Both the position numbers and the translations under genes were made by a program. Positions 26,397-34,796 of a DNA stretch of 64,000 nt are shown piece after piece. The DNA comes from Achromobacter sp. UMC46. GTDB taxonomy: Bacteria; Pseudomonadota; Gammaproteobacteria; Burkholderiales; Burkholderiaceae_B. Each line of letters begins with the position of its first letter. Position 1 is the first letter of the stretch. Below the pieces are notes generated by a model that was given only the letters and a program-made list of their open reading frames with translations, was not told the origin of the DNA and ran no database searches. The stretch is taken from NCBI RefSeq assembly GCF_014170335.1, contig NZ_LZZS01000035.1, forward strand, positions 248,001 to 312,000, written 5' to 3'.

Positions 26397-27300
26397 GCGC
26401 GGGCGCTGGCCAGCCCGTGGCCAGGCAGGTGATCAGGTAGTCGACGAACGCCCTGGCCCGGGCCGGCAGCAGCCGCGTTTCGGTGACGACATGCACCGGA
26501 AACGGCCCCAGGCTCCAGCCCGGCAGGACGCGGCGCAGGCCGCCTGAACGCTCAAGTTCGCTCTGGTCTCCGCCCAGTGGCGCGATGCCCGCGCCCAGCA
26601 CCGCCAGGCGGCGCGCCATGCCGGCCTCGTTCACCGAAAACCGGCTGCCCGGCATCACGCTGATCTGCTCTTGTCCGCGCACAAGCGGCCACCGCGTCGG
26701 CGCGCCATGCGCCTCGGCGCGGAAGCCGATGCATTCGTGCGCGGCCAAGTCCGATGGATGGGCGGGCGCGCCATGGGCCGCCAGATAGCTTTCCGACGCG
26801 TAGAGATGGACGTTCAGGGATCCCAGGCAACGCGCGATGCGCGAGGAGTCCGGCATGTCGCCGATCTTGATCGTCAGGTCGCAGGGCTCGGCCACGCGGT
26901 CCGCGTGCTCCAGGCTGGCCAGGTTCATGTGGAAGGCCACGTCCGGATGCCGGCGCGAAAAGCCCAGGAAGATCTCCGCCATCACGTCGGTGGCGAAGGT
27001 GGCCGGCATGTTGACGCGCAGCAAGCCCGAAGGCGTCGCGGTCAGGGCCTGCAATTCCTCGTGCGCGACTTGGGCCTCTTCGACGATGCGCAGGCAGCGC
27101 TCCAGATAAATTTCTCCGGCCCCCGTCAGCTCCACCTTGCGGGTGCTGCGGTTGAGCAGGCTCAGGCCCACTGAACGCTCCAGTTCGGCCACCCGGCGCG
27201 ATAGCGTCGATTTCGGCAAACCCAGCACGACGGCGGCACGGCTGAAGCTGCGCGCCTTGGCCACTTCTGCAAACAGCTCCATGCTGTGCAGGCGCTTCAC
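26386..27300 (-). CDS. LysR-family transcriptional regulator
   Basis: A 304-residue LysR-type regulator: N-terminal winged helix (LHSMELFAEVAKARSFSRAAVVLGLPKSTLSRRVAELE), then the effector-binding domain. The sequence belongs to the subgroup with HECIGFR and PARARAFVDYL near the C terminus. I chose the GTG at 27300 (read as MKRLHSMELF), because LysR proteins usually begin about six residues before the conserved MELF; ATG 27282 and longer frames are alternatives. There is no divergent neighbour gene, so the target is unclear. An AT-rich palindrome of T-N11-A form at 27383-27397 suggests autoregulation. Confidence 0.86.
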   Translation of the reverse strand: MKRLHSMELFAEVAKARSFSRAAVVLGLPKSTLSRRVAELERSVGLSLLNRSTRKVELTGAGEIYLERCLRIVEEAQVAHEELQALTATPSGLLRVNMPATFATDVMAEIFLGFSRRHPDVAFHMNLASLEHADRVAEPCDLTIKIGDMPDSSRIARCLGSLNVHLYASESYLAAHGAPAHPSDLAAHECIGFRAEAHGAPTRWPLVRGQEQISVMPGSRFSVNEAGMARRLAVLGAGIAPLGGDQSELERSGGLRRVLPGWSLGPFPVHVVTETRLLPARARAFVDYLITCLATGWPAPAPIR

Positions 27301-27382
27301 GGAAGTCTCATCCGAAATCACTCCCTTGACGGTTCCACCGGCGTGGAACGCCGCCGGCATGCCGCATTGTCGGAGGAGACTT

Positions 27383-27397
27383 TTAAGAATTTCTTAA
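27383..27397. promoter_or_regulatory. T-N11-A palindrome upstream of the LysR-type gene
   Basis: TTAAGAA-T-TTCTTAA is a perfect 15-base palindrome in GC-rich surroundings, about 85 bases before the LysR start. It contains the T-N11-A pattern of LysR-type binding sites (T84 to A96 of this stretch). Probable autoregulatory operator. Confidence 0.5.
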
Positions 27398-27423
27398 TGC
27401 GGCCTGCCATGCGGGGCGGGCCG

Positions 27424-28536
27424 CTACGGGCAAGCCGCCCGCTTCGGAGGGGCGGGTTCCTCGTCGCCGACGACGAAAGTCGCGAATTCGAAAACGCCGA
27501 CCGTTTCGTTTTTCACGATGCCGGCCAACGTTCCGTCGAACGCCTGCATCACCGACATGCCCGCGGGCACCGCCTCATGACCGTCGCGTTCGGCCGTTTG
27601 CCCGTCGCCGGGGCTGAAGACGAAGATGCCCGGAAACGGTTCGCGTCCGGCGCCTTGGACCCGCCGGATGGTCTTGACCTGCGTGCCGGGAACGTAATGG
27701 AAACCGCCCAGATCCAGCGTGCAGGCCAGTTCCGTGTCGCTGACCCGCAAGAGGCGCCGGTCGGCGTCCAGGTAGATCCGGGGATTGCTCAGCATCAGCC
27801 CGAACACCTTGACCGCCACGGGGTCCTTCACTTCCACCCGCCAGCGGTCCGGGTCGGAAGCGCCGTCCACATACACGGTGCCGCTCGACCCGTACAGGAT
27901 CGAGCCCGGCGCGATCGTCAGATCCCCCACCTGATTGCCGCTGCCCAGCTGGCACTGGCTCAGCACTTTCATGCCGCCCTCGCGCGTGGTGTCGAATTCG
28001 ATATCGCGGGTGGCGTCGCACTGCCATCCTTGCACCGCTTGGTCGCCCTGCCCGCTGACGACGACGCTTTGCGGATACCGGCCGATCAGCGCGTACGTGT
28101 CCTGGTCGTAGTCGGTGCCAAGAAATCGCCGCAAGCGTGTCGCCTGCACGTCGAAAATGACCACGGGCTGCGGAAATTCGGCTTCCAGATAGGTGTCTAG
28201 CTGCCCCTCGTCCTGCAGCGTCAGCCGCGTGCCGGCGGGCATCGGCGTGCCGGCCACCGTCACCGCCTGTTCCAGCGTCACATGGCGCGCGGCCTCCTGC
28301 CGGTCGCTTTCCCGTTCGATCTGCCAGACAACGGCATGCACCCAGGCGTAGAAGGCGAACGGCACCGCCAGCACCACGAACAGGACGGCGGACGTCTTCC
28401 AATGCTTGCGGACGAACCGGCGATGCCGCGCGCTGGCCGCCAGCGCCGCCGCCCAACCGACGAGCACGATGCCGGCCAGGAAACCGAAGGAAAGCAGGAT
28501 GTAGAAATTGGCTGACGGGAGCGAGACGGGAATCAT
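27424..28536 (-). CDS. Unknown membrane-anchored protein
   Basis: A 370-residue protein I do not recognise. Two hydrophobic segments lie near the N terminus (about 9-33, FYILLSFGFLAGIVLVGWAAALA, and about 48-70, TSAVLFVVLAVPFAFYAWVHAVVW). The remainder is a soluble, beta-rich region with an apparent repeated theme (VKDPVAVKVFGLMLSNPRIYLDADRRLLRV) and no catalytic motif I can name. Orientation suggests the soluble part faces the periplasm, but this is not certain. The ATG at 28536 is chosen because the first membrane segment starts there; its ribosome site is poor. It is separated from gltA by the gltA terminator. Confidence 0.7.
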   Translation of the reverse strand: MIPVSLPSANFYILLSFGFLAGIVLVGWAAALAASARHRRFVRKHWKTSAVLFVVLAVPFAFYAWVHAVVWQIERESDRQEAARHVTLEQAVTVAGTPMPAGTRLTLQDEGQLDTYLEAEFPQPVVIFDVQATRLRRFLGTDYDQDTYALIGRYPQSVVVSGQGDQAVQGWQCDATRDIEFDTTREGGMKVLSQCQLGSGNQVGDLTIAPGSILYGSSGTVYVDGASDPDRWRVEVKDPVAVKVFGLMLSNPRIYLDADRRLLRVSDTELACTLDLGGFHYVPGTQVKTIRRVQGAGREPFPGIFVFSPGDGQTAERDGHEAVPAGMSVMQAFDGTLAGIVKNETVGVFEFATFVVGDEEPAPPKRAACP

Positions 28537-28568
28537 GGCAAGGATGATATCCGCTTCCGTACGACAAT

Positions 28569-28592
28569 AAAAAAACCGCCCGAAGGCGGTTT
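28569..28592 (-). terminator. Terminator of the sdh-gltA operon
   Basis: On the minus strand AAACCGCC-TTCG-GGCGGTTT runs into a seven-T tract, 21 bases beyond the gltA stop codon. Its stable UUCG tetraloop makes it a strong intrinsic terminator. Confidence 0.92.
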
Positions 28593-28613
28593 CTTGCCGA
28601 AGCGGAAAGCGGA

Positions 28614-29924
28614 TTAACGCTTGTCCATCGGGGGCACGTCGCGGGTGACCGAACCCGTGAACAGCTGGCGCGGACGGCCGATCTTGTAATCGGGATCCGA
28701 CAGCATTTCGTTCCACTGGGCGATCCAGCCCACCGTGCGGGCCAGCGCGAAGATGGCCGTGAACAGCGAGGTCGGGATGCCGATGGCGCGTTGGACGATA
28801 CCCGAGTAGAAGTCCACGTTCGGGTACAGCTTGCGCTGCACGAAGTACGGATCCGACAGGGCGATGCGTTCCAGTTCCATGGCCAGCTTGAACAGCGGGT
28901 CGTTTTCCAGGCCCAGGGCCGAGAGCACTTCCTTGCACGTTTCCTGCATCAGCTTGGCGCGCGGGTCGTAGTTCTTGTAGACGCGGTGGCCAAAGCCCAT
29001 CAGGCGAACGCCCGAGTTCTTGTCCTTGACCTTCTCCATGAACTCGCCGACCTTGTCGATGCCGCCGTTGGCTTGCAGCTCTTCCAGCATCTGCAGGCAA
29101 GCTTCGTTGGCGCCGCCGTGAGCCGGGCCCCACAGGCAAGCCACGCCAGCCGAGATGGCGGCAAACGGGTTGGTACCCGACGAACCGCACAGGCGCACGG
29201 TCGAGGTCGACGCGTTCTGCTCGTGGTCGGCGTGCAGGATGAAGATGCGGTCCAGCGCGCGTTCAACGACTTCGTTGACCTTGTAGTCTTCGCACGGCGT
29301 GGCGAACATCATGCGCAGGAAGTTGCCCGTGTAGGACAGGTCGTTCTGCGGATAGATGAACGGCTGGCCTTGCGAGTACTTGTACGCCATCGCGACCAGC
29401 GTCGGCATCTTGGCGATCAGGCGGATGGCCGAGATGTGGCGATGCTGCGGGTTCGTGATGTCGGTGGAGTCGTGGTAGAACGCGGACAACGCGCCAACCA
29501 GACCCGTCAACACGGCCATCGGGTGCGCGTCGCGGCGGAAGCCACGCAGGAAGAAGTGCAGTTGCTCGTTGACCATCGTGTGATGGGTCACTTGCGAGTC
29601 GAAGTCAGCTTTCTGAGCCTCGTTCGGCAGTTCGCCGTTCAGGATCAGGTAGCAGATGTCCATGAAGTCGCAATTGACGGCCAGTTGCTCGATCGGGAAG
29701 CCGCGGTACAGCAGTTCGCCCTTGTCGCCGTCGATGTACGTGATGGCCGATTCGCAAGCGGCCGTGGACATGAAGCCCGGGTCAAACGTAAACATGCCCG
29801 TCTGGCCATACAGCTTGCGGATGTCGATCACATCCGGACCGACCGTGCCCTTGTAGACAGGGAACTCAATGGGTGCGCTGCCATCCGAGAAGGATAGAGT
29901 GGCTTTTTTGTCAGACAGGTTCAT
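28614..29924 (-). CDS. gltA: Type II citrate synthase
   Basis: A 436-residue hexameric-type citrate synthase condensing acetyl-CoA and oxaloacetate. Catalytic segments are GPAHGGANEACL and FGHRVYKNYDPRA, plus the catalytic aspartate region PNVDFYSGI. The N-terminal domain present here is typical of the NADH-sensitive Gram-negative enzyme. The start is the ATG at 29924 with GAGAGGA upstream; the longer frame adds five residues. Last gene of the sdh operon, 20 bases after sdhE. Confidence 0.97.
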   Translation of the reverse strand: MNLSDKKATLSFSDGSAPIEFPVYKGTVGPDVIDIRKLYGQTGMFTFDPGFMSTAACESAITYIDGDKGELLYRGFPIEQLAVNCDFMDICYLILNGELPNEAQKADFDSQVTHHTMVNEQLHFFLRGFRRDAHPMAVLTGLVGALSAFYHDSTDITNPQHRHISAIRLIAKMPTLVAMAYKYSQGQPFIYPQNDLSYTGNFLRMMFATPCEDYKVNEVVERALDRIFILHADHEQNASTSTVRLCGSSGTNPFAAISAGVACLWGPAHGGANEACLQMLEELQANGGIDKVGEFMEKVKDKNSGVRLMGFGHRVYKNYDPRAKLMQETCKEVLSALGLENDPLFKLAMELERIALSDPYFVQRKLYPNVDFYSGIVQRAIGIPTSLFTAIFALARTVGWIAQWNEMLSDPDYKIGRPRQLFTGSVTRDVPPMDKR

Positions 29925-29944
29925 GTTATTTCCTCTCACATTAA

Positions 29945-30205
29945 TCAGAGTGCGCGCATCTGGCCAATAATCCCCCGAAGCCTGGGCGTATCCAGTTCGC
30001 CTTCGAGTTCCTTGCGGGCCAGCAGCAGGTCGAGAAGATCGTTATCTCCCATCTCGAACAGCTGGGTCAATGCGGCCACATCATCATCGGTAAGGTCAGC
30101 CTCGTAAGCATCAAGATACCGGGTGATGATCAAGTCGTTTTCGAGCAGGCCGCGGCGCGCCCGCCAACGCAGACGCGCCCGCTCCAGTTCAGTTAGCCTG
30201 CTCAT
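29945..30205 (-). CDS. sdhE: Succinate dehydrogenase flavinylation factor SdhE
   Basis: An 86-residue SdhE/YgfY protein that helps attach FAD to SdhA. The diagnostic RGxxE motif is R18-G-L-L-E22, followed by DLIITRYLD and the small helical body. Located between sdhB and gltA, 37 bases after sdhB, consistent with its job. Length is normal for the family. Confidence 0.95.
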   Translation of the reverse strand: MSRLTELERARLRWRARRGLLENDLIITRYLDAYEADLTDDDVAALTQLFEMGDNDLLDLLLARKELEGELDTPRLRGIIGQMRAL

Positions 30206-30242
30206 CGTTACACCATAAATACAAAAGTCTTCACACTAGAAA

Positions 30243-30959
30243 CTAGACCGTGCGGCGAACCATCAGTTCCTTGATCTTGCCGATCGCCTTGGTCGGGTTC
30301 AGTCCCTTGGGACAGACGTCGACGCAATTCATGATGGTGTGGCAACGGAACAGGCGGTACGGATCTTCCAGGTTGTCCAGACGCTCGCCCGTGGCTTCGT
30401 CGCGGCTGTCGGCGATGAAGCGGTAGGCTTGCAGCAGGCCGGCCGGGCCGACGAACTTGTCCGGGTTCCACCAGAACGACGGGCAGGAAGTGGAACAGCA
30501 CGCGCACAGGATGCACTCGTACAGGCCATCCAGTTCTTCTCGCGCCTCGGGCGACTGCAGGCGCTCTTTTTCGGGCGGCGGCGCGTCGTTGATGAGGTAC
30601 GGACGAACGGAGTGGTACTGGTTGAAAAAGTGCGTCATGTCCACGATCAGGTCGCGGATGACGGGCAGGCCCGGCAACGGACGCAGAACGATGGGTTCTT
30701 TCAGTTCGCGCAGGTTCGTCGTGCAGGCCAGGCCGTTCTTGCCGTTGATGTTCATGGCGTCCGAACCGCACACGCCTTCACGGCACGAGCGGCGCAGGGC
30801 CAGGCTGTCATCGACGTCGTTCTTGATGCGCACCAGCGCATCAAGCAGCATCTTGTCGGTCGGCTGGAGTTCAACGTCCAGCTTCTGCATGTACGGGCGC
30901 TCGTCCTTGTCCGGATCGTAGCGGTAGATTTCGAACTTGACGATTCTCTTGGTGCTCAT
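30243..30959 (-). CDS. sdhB: Succinate dehydrogenase iron-sulfur subunit
   Basis: A 238-residue subunit that carries electrons from FAD to ubiquinone. The [2Fe-2S] motif is SCREGVCGSDAM (C59, C64) with C79 in GLACT. The C-terminal domain holds CILCACCSTSCPSFWWNPDKF and RCHTIMNCVDVCPKG for the [3Fe-4S] and [4Fe-4S] clusters. An aspartate at the third [2Fe-2S] position matches the E. coli protein as I recall it. Eighteen bases after sdhA. Confidence 0.97.
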   Translation of the reverse strand: MSTKRIVKFEIYRYDPDKDERPYMQKLDVELQPTDKMLLDALVRIKNDVDDSLALRRSCREGVCGSDAMNINGKNGLACTTNLRELKEPIVLRPLPGLPVIRDLIVDMTHFFNQYHSVRPYLINDAPPPEKERLQSPEAREELDGLYECILCACCSTSCPSFWWNPDKFVGPAGLLQAYRFIADSRDEATGERLDNLEDPYRLFRCHTIMNCVDVCPKGLNPTKAIGKIKELMVRRTV

Positions 30960-30977
30960 AATGGGCTCTATCCGGAC

Positions 30978-32756
30978 TTAGAAGGTACGCGCCTTGGGCG
31001 GGAAGGACTCAACCGTCAAAGGCTTCATCTGCACAGGCTTGTAATCCAGGCGGCTGCCTTCGGAGTACCACAGCGTGTGCTTCAGCCAGTTCTCGTCGTC
31101 GCGGGTCGGGTGGTCGTCCAACGCGTGCGCGCCGCGGCTTTCGGTGCGGGCAGCAGCCGACTTGATCGTGGCACGGGCCACTTCGGTCATGTTGGCCATT
31201 TCCAGCGCTTCGACGCGCGCGGTGTTGAACACCTTGGACTTGTCCTTGAAGTAGATATTGTCGGCTTGCTTGGCCAGATCTTCGATCTGCGTCACGCCTT
31301 CGTTCAGCAGTTCCAGCGTGCGGAACACGCCGCAGTGGCGCTGCATCGAGAAGCGGATGGCGTTGCCGATGTCTTGCGTCTTTTCGCCCGACGTGCGCGA
31401 TTCCAGCTTGTTCACGCGGTCCAGCGAGTACTCGACGGCTTCCTTCGGAAGATCCTGGTGGGCGCGCTGGCGCTCCGGGTGCGAATTCACGATGTGGTTG
31501 CCGGTGGCGCGGCCGAACACGATCAGGTCCAGCAGCGAGTTCGTGCCCAGGCGGTTGGCGCCGTGCACCGACACCGCAGCGCATTCGCCGATGGCGTACA
31601 GGCCGTTGACGACCTTGTTCTCGCCGTTTTCGCGCGACAGCACCTGGCCGTGGTAGTTGGCCGGAATGCCGCCCATCTGGTAGTGGATGGTCGGAACGAC
31701 GGGGATCGGTTCCTTGATCGGGTCGACGTTGCCGAACTTGATGGCGATTTCGCGGATCGAGGGCAGGCGCTTGTTGATGACGTCGGCGCCCAGGTGGTCA
31801 AGCTTCAGGACGACGTAGCTGCCGTCCGGACCGCAACCGCGGCCTTCCTTGATTTCCTGGTCCATCGAGCGGGACACGAAGTCGCGCGGAGCCAAGTCCT
31901 TCAGCGTGGGCGCATAGCGCTCCATGAAGCGTTCGCCGTCCTTGTTCAGCAGGATGCCGCCTTCGCCGCGCACGCCTTCCGTGATCAGCACGCCGGCGCC
32001 GGCCACGCCGGTCGGGTGGAACTGCCAGAATTCCATGTCTTGCAGCGGGATGCCCGCGCGCGCCGCCATGCCCAGGCCGTCACCGGTGTTGATGAAGGCG
32101 TTGGTGGAAGCGGCCCAGATGCGGCCCGCACCGCCGGTGGCCAGCACCGTGGTCTTGGCTTCCAGGATGTAGATCTCGCCCGTTTCCATTTCCAGGGCGG
32201 TCACGCCGACGACGTCGCCGGCTTCGTTGCGCAGCAGGTCCAGCGCCATCCATTCGACGAAGAACTGGGTGCGCGCGGCGACGTTGCGCTGGTAGAGGGT
32301 GTGCAGCAGCGCGTGGCCGGTGCGGTCGGCGGCGGCACAGGCGCGCTGCACCGGCTTTTCACCGAAGTTGGCGGTGTGGCCGCCGAACGGACGCTGGTAG
32401 ATCGTGCCGTCGGGGTTGCGGTCGAACGGCATGCCGAAGTGCTCGAGTTCGTACACGGCGTTCGGCGCTTCGCGGCACATGAATTCGATGGCGTCCTGGT
32501 CGCCCAGCCAATCCGACCCCTTGACGGTGTCGTACATGTGCCAGTACCAGTTGTCTTCGCTCATGTTGCCCAGGGAGGCGCTCACGCCACCTTGCGCGGC
32601 AACGGTGTGCGAACGCGTGGGGAACACTTTGGACAGCACCGCAACCGACAGGCCCGCTTGGGACAGTTGCAGCGAACAACGCATGCCGGCTCCACCGGCG
32701 CCAACGACCACCACATCAAACTGGCGGCGCGGCAAGGATTTCATGACAGAGACCAC
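30978..32756 (-). CDS. sdhA: Succinate dehydrogenase flavoprotein subunit
   Basis: A 592-residue FAD subunit that oxidises succinate to fumarate. The dinucleotide fold is VVVVGAGGAGM and the flavin-linked histidine is H50 in TRSHTVAAQGG; active-site segments include GGHTANFGEKPVQRACAAADRTGHALLHTLYQ and the C-terminal RGAHALDDHPTRDD. I chose the GTG at 32756 (MVSVMKSLPRR), because related SdhA proteins begin a few residues before SLPRR; the ATG at 32744 is the alternative. The start lies 3 bases after the sdhD stop codon, so translation is coupled. Confidence 0.96.
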   Translation of the reverse strand: MVSVMKSLPRRQFDVVVVGAGGAGMRCSLQLSQAGLSVAVLSKVFPTRSHTVAAQGGVSASLGNMSEDNWYWHMYDTVKGSDWLGDQDAIEFMCREAPNAVYELEHFGMPFDRNPDGTIYQRPFGGHTANFGEKPVQRACAAADRTGHALLHTLYQRNVAARTQFFVEWMALDLLRNEAGDVVGVTALEMETGEIYILEAKTTVLATGGAGRIWAASTNAFINTGDGLGMAARAGIPLQDMEFWQFHPTGVAGAGVLITEGVRGEGGILLNKDGERFMERYAPTLKDLAPRDFVSRSMDQEIKEGRGCGPDGSYVVLKLDHLGADVINKRLPSIREIAIKFGNVDPIKEPIPVVPTIHYQMGGIPANYHGQVLSRENGENKVVNGLYAIGECAAVSVHGANRLGTNSLLDLIVFGRATGNHIVNSHPERQRAHQDLPKEAVEYSLDRVNKLESRTSGEKTQDIGNAIRFSMQRHCGVFRTLELLNEGVTQIEDLAKQADNIYFKDKSKVFNTARVEALEMANMTEVARATIKSAAARTESRGAHALDDHPTRDDENWLKHTLWYSEGSRLDYKPVQMKPLTVESFPPKARTF

Positions 32757-32759
32757 GGC

Positions 32760-33143
32760 TTAAATGCTCCAGAGGATTTGCGCGAAGTAAACGACCGTAC
32801 CGACCAACCAAAGGATCGTCAGCACTTGCAGCAGCAGGCGCAGGCCCACCGGCTTGACGTAATCCATCCAGATGTCGCGCACGCCAATCCAGGCATGCCA
32901 GGCCAACGCAATGAATGCAAGGGAGGCCAGGATCTGGCCTACCGGAATGAAGCCCACGTAGAAATTGAACAGCTTGACCCAATGTTCATACGTGAAGGCG
33001 GGCATCGTCAGGATGCCGACGAGCAGCACCAGCGTATACACGGCCATGATGACGGCGGTGATGCGCTGGATGATGAAGTCCATAACCCCATAGTGGGCGC
33101 CGACGACCAGGCGCTTGGGACCGTAGTTTTTAGCGGCGGCCAT
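32760..33143 (-). CDS. sdhD: Succinate dehydrogenase membrane anchor subunit
   Basis: A 127-residue three-span membrane anchor that helps bind heme b and ubiquinone. The segment LAWHAWIGVRDIWMDYVKP carries the heme-ligand histidine and the D-Y pair typical of SdhD. The N-terminal RLVVGAHYGVMDFIIQRITAVIMAVYT matches beta-proteobacterial SdhD. It starts immediately after the sdhC stop codon. Confidence 0.94.
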   Translation of the reverse strand: MAAAKNYGPKRLVVGAHYGVMDFIIQRITAVIMAVYTLVLLVGILTMPAFTYEHWVKLFNFYVGFIPVGQILASLAFIALAWHAWIGVRDIWMDYVKPVGLRLLLQVLTILWLVGTVVYFAQILWSI

Positions 33144-33560
33144 TTACAGGACTCCGAACAGTTTGAGACCGAACACCAGCGTCAGCGCCAGGCTGACACC
33201 GAAGACCACGCCGGCGCTTTTCTTGGCCGACAGCTTGTCGATACCGATGTGCAGGTCCAGCAGCAGGTAGCGGATGCCGGCACAGAAGTGGTGCAGGTAG
33301 CCCCAGATCAGGACCAGGAAGACAAGCTTGACGATCGGGTTGGCCGCGATGGAGGCGATCCAGGCGAACGACTGCGGTGCGGCCACGCTCGCCGCGAACA
33401 GCGGAACGATGACCAAGGGCAAACAGAGGAACAGCAAAATGCCGCTGATGCGGTGCAGGATGGACAGCTTGCCGGCCAGCGGCAGGCGATAGGAGAACGC
33501 GACTTGGGCAAGCCCAATATTGCGAAACTGCGGACGTGGCTTGGCAGCGGTGTCGGACAT
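33144..33560 (-). CDS. sdhC: Succinate dehydrogenase cytochrome b556 subunit
   Basis: A 138-residue three-span subunit. RPQFRNIGL at the N terminus, the quinone-site segment LSILHRISGILLF and the heme-ligand region LHHFCAGIRYLLLDLHIG define SdhC. First gene of the sdhCDAB-sdhE-gltA operon, with a promoter candidate at 33633-33662. Confidence 0.95.
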   Translation of the reverse strand: MSDTAAKPRPQFRNIGLAQVAFSYRLPLAGKLSILHRISGILLFLCLPLVIVPLFAASVAAPQSFAWIASIAANPIVKLVFLVLIWGYLHHFCAGIRYLLLDLHIGIDKLSAKKSAGVVFGVSLALTLVFGLKLFGVL

Positions 33561-33632
33561 GACGGCCTCGGTGTTTCTGAACTAGGGAATCGTGACGGCG
33601 AAAATGCCGTGGCCCTTGCGGGCAAACACGCT

Positions 33633-33662
33633 ATTTTCGCCTAGAGATTGGGTTGGTATCAA
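33633..33662 (-). promoter_or_regulatory. Candidate promoter of the sdh operon
   Basis: On the minus strand TTGATA (33657-33662) and GAAAAT (33633-33638) lie 18 bases apart, about 75 bases before sdhC. The -35 matches consensus at 5 of 6 positions, the -10 at 4 of 6. Confidence 0.4.
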
Positions 33663-33681
33663 ATCGTAGTGTAAAAGCTCA

Positions 33682-34461
33682 TCAATTCAGACTATTGCGG
33701 TAGTGGTATCGATCGGTCAAGTACAAACCCCGGCGAATTTCCATGGGGCGGTCACCATAGGTGTACGACACCCGGTCTACCTGCAACAACGGCGTGCCGG
33801 CGGGAACATTAAGCAGGGGACAGACTTCGGCCGGCGCAATCACCGCGCGCAGCTTTTCGTCCGCGCGCACCATGCTGACGCCGAACTCGGATTCGAACAG
33901 CCCATAGAGCGGCGCCTTGTTGGCGGTCAGCAGCTCGAGGGTCAGCCCACGGAAAATGGTGCCAGGCAGCCAGATGTCGTCCACGACGGTGGGCGTCTGC
34001 CCCATGGACAGCAGGCGGCGGATCATGACGACAGTTTCGCCTGCCCGAAGGTCCAGGGCGCGCGCGATCTCGGCGGGCGCGCGCAGGCGCCGGCACTCCA
34101 GGATACGGCTTTCGGCGCGGCCGGGTTCGCCTTCTTCGTCGGCGGCCAGGCGCAGGAAACGGTAGCGCACGCGGGCTTCGTGGTGGGTGGCGACAAACGT
34201 GCCCTTGCCCTGCCGGCGCAGCAGCATGTGCTCGGCCGCCAACTCGTCGACCGCCTTGCGCACCGTGCCCTGGCTCACCTGGAAACGGGCGGCCAGATCG
34301 ATTTCGCTGGGGATGAGTTCACCGGGCTTCCATTCGCCGCGCTCAAGGCTTTGAACAAGCAGATCCTTGATCTGGCGGTAGAGCGGACTGAAAGCGGCTC
34401 CCTCGCCCGTTGAACGGGCGGCGCGAGTGCGTAAGGAGGTTTCGGGCCGAGGCTCTGCCAT
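33682..34461 (-). CDS. GntR-family (HutC/UTRA) transcriptional regulator
   Basis: A 259-residue regulator: N-terminal GntR winged helix (SPLYRQIKDLLVQSLERGEWKPGELIPSEIDLAARFQVSQGTVRKAVDELAAEHML) and a C-terminal UTRA ligand domain ending VDRVSYTYGDRPMEIRRGLYLTDRYHYRN. I chose the ATG at 34461 (MAEPRPETSL) with AAGAAGA upstream; ATG 34482 is an alternative. It sits between the sdh operon and mdh, divergent from mdh, so it probably controls one or both. The palindrome at 34634-34645 is the likely operator. The effector is unknown; a TCA or methylcitrate intermediate is a reasonable guess. Confidence 0.88.
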   Translation of the reverse strand: MAEPRPETSLRTRAARSTGEGAAFSPLYRQIKDLLVQSLERGEWKPGELIPSEIDLAARFQVSQGTVRKAVDELAAEHMLLRRQGKGTFVATHHEARVRYRFLRLAADEEGEPGRAESRILECRRLRAPAEIARALDLRAGETVVMIRRLLSMGQTPTVVDDIWLPGTIFRGLTLELLTANKAPLYGLFESEFGVSMVRADEKLRAVIAPAEVCPLLNVPAGTPLLQVDRVSYTYGDRPMEIRRGLYLTDRYHYRNSLN

Positions 34462-34796
34462 GGATCTTCTTGAAAGTGTCATGTTCATCCGGATGATGGG
34501 AAGGCCGCTTAAAAAAAGGATGCAGACCCATATCCAAAATGCGCCGGCAAAGGCACAGCGGACTGTGCTGCAACGCATTCGAATAAACGCTCTATTGTGG
34601 CATATCGGGCGGGAAGCTGTCCAACGTCTTATGTCTTATATAAGATAGAAGAGCGTTTGACGCACCCCTGAAATCGTTCTAGGATTCACGGCTGTCAGGG
34701 GCCCGCGCCGGCATGCTTGCACGCGCTGTTTCGGCCTCGTCAACGATTACACTGATTGGTGAGATTCTTCTCGCCAAACCATTACGGAGAACGTCC
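34462..34796. promoter_or_regulatory. 335-base divergent control region between GntR gene and mdh
   Basis: No reading frame with a ribosome site is seen here. The stretch holds the 12-base palindrome TCTTATATAAGA (34634-34645) preceded by a tandem GTCTTAT (34626-34632 and 34633-34639). It must hold the promoters of both flanking genes. Beyond the palindrome no strong -35/-10 pair stands out. Confidence 0.6.
34634..34645. promoter_or_regulatory. TCTTATATAAGA palindrome, probable GntR operator
   Basis: A perfect 12-base palindrome, entirely out of character with the local base composition, lies midway between the divergent GntR-type gene and mdh. A directly repeated half-site, GTCTTAT, adjoins it. 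HutC/FarR-type GntR proteins bind short AT-rich palindromes of this size. Confidence 0.6.

Noticed and set aside
30339..33644. A 1101-codon open frame on the plus strand across sdhB, sdhA, sdhD and sdhC
   Set aside because: It is antisense to four well-recognised genes; high GC at third codon positions removes stop codons from the opposite frame. It has no family resemblance and reads as His/Asp/Gln-rich shadow sequence.
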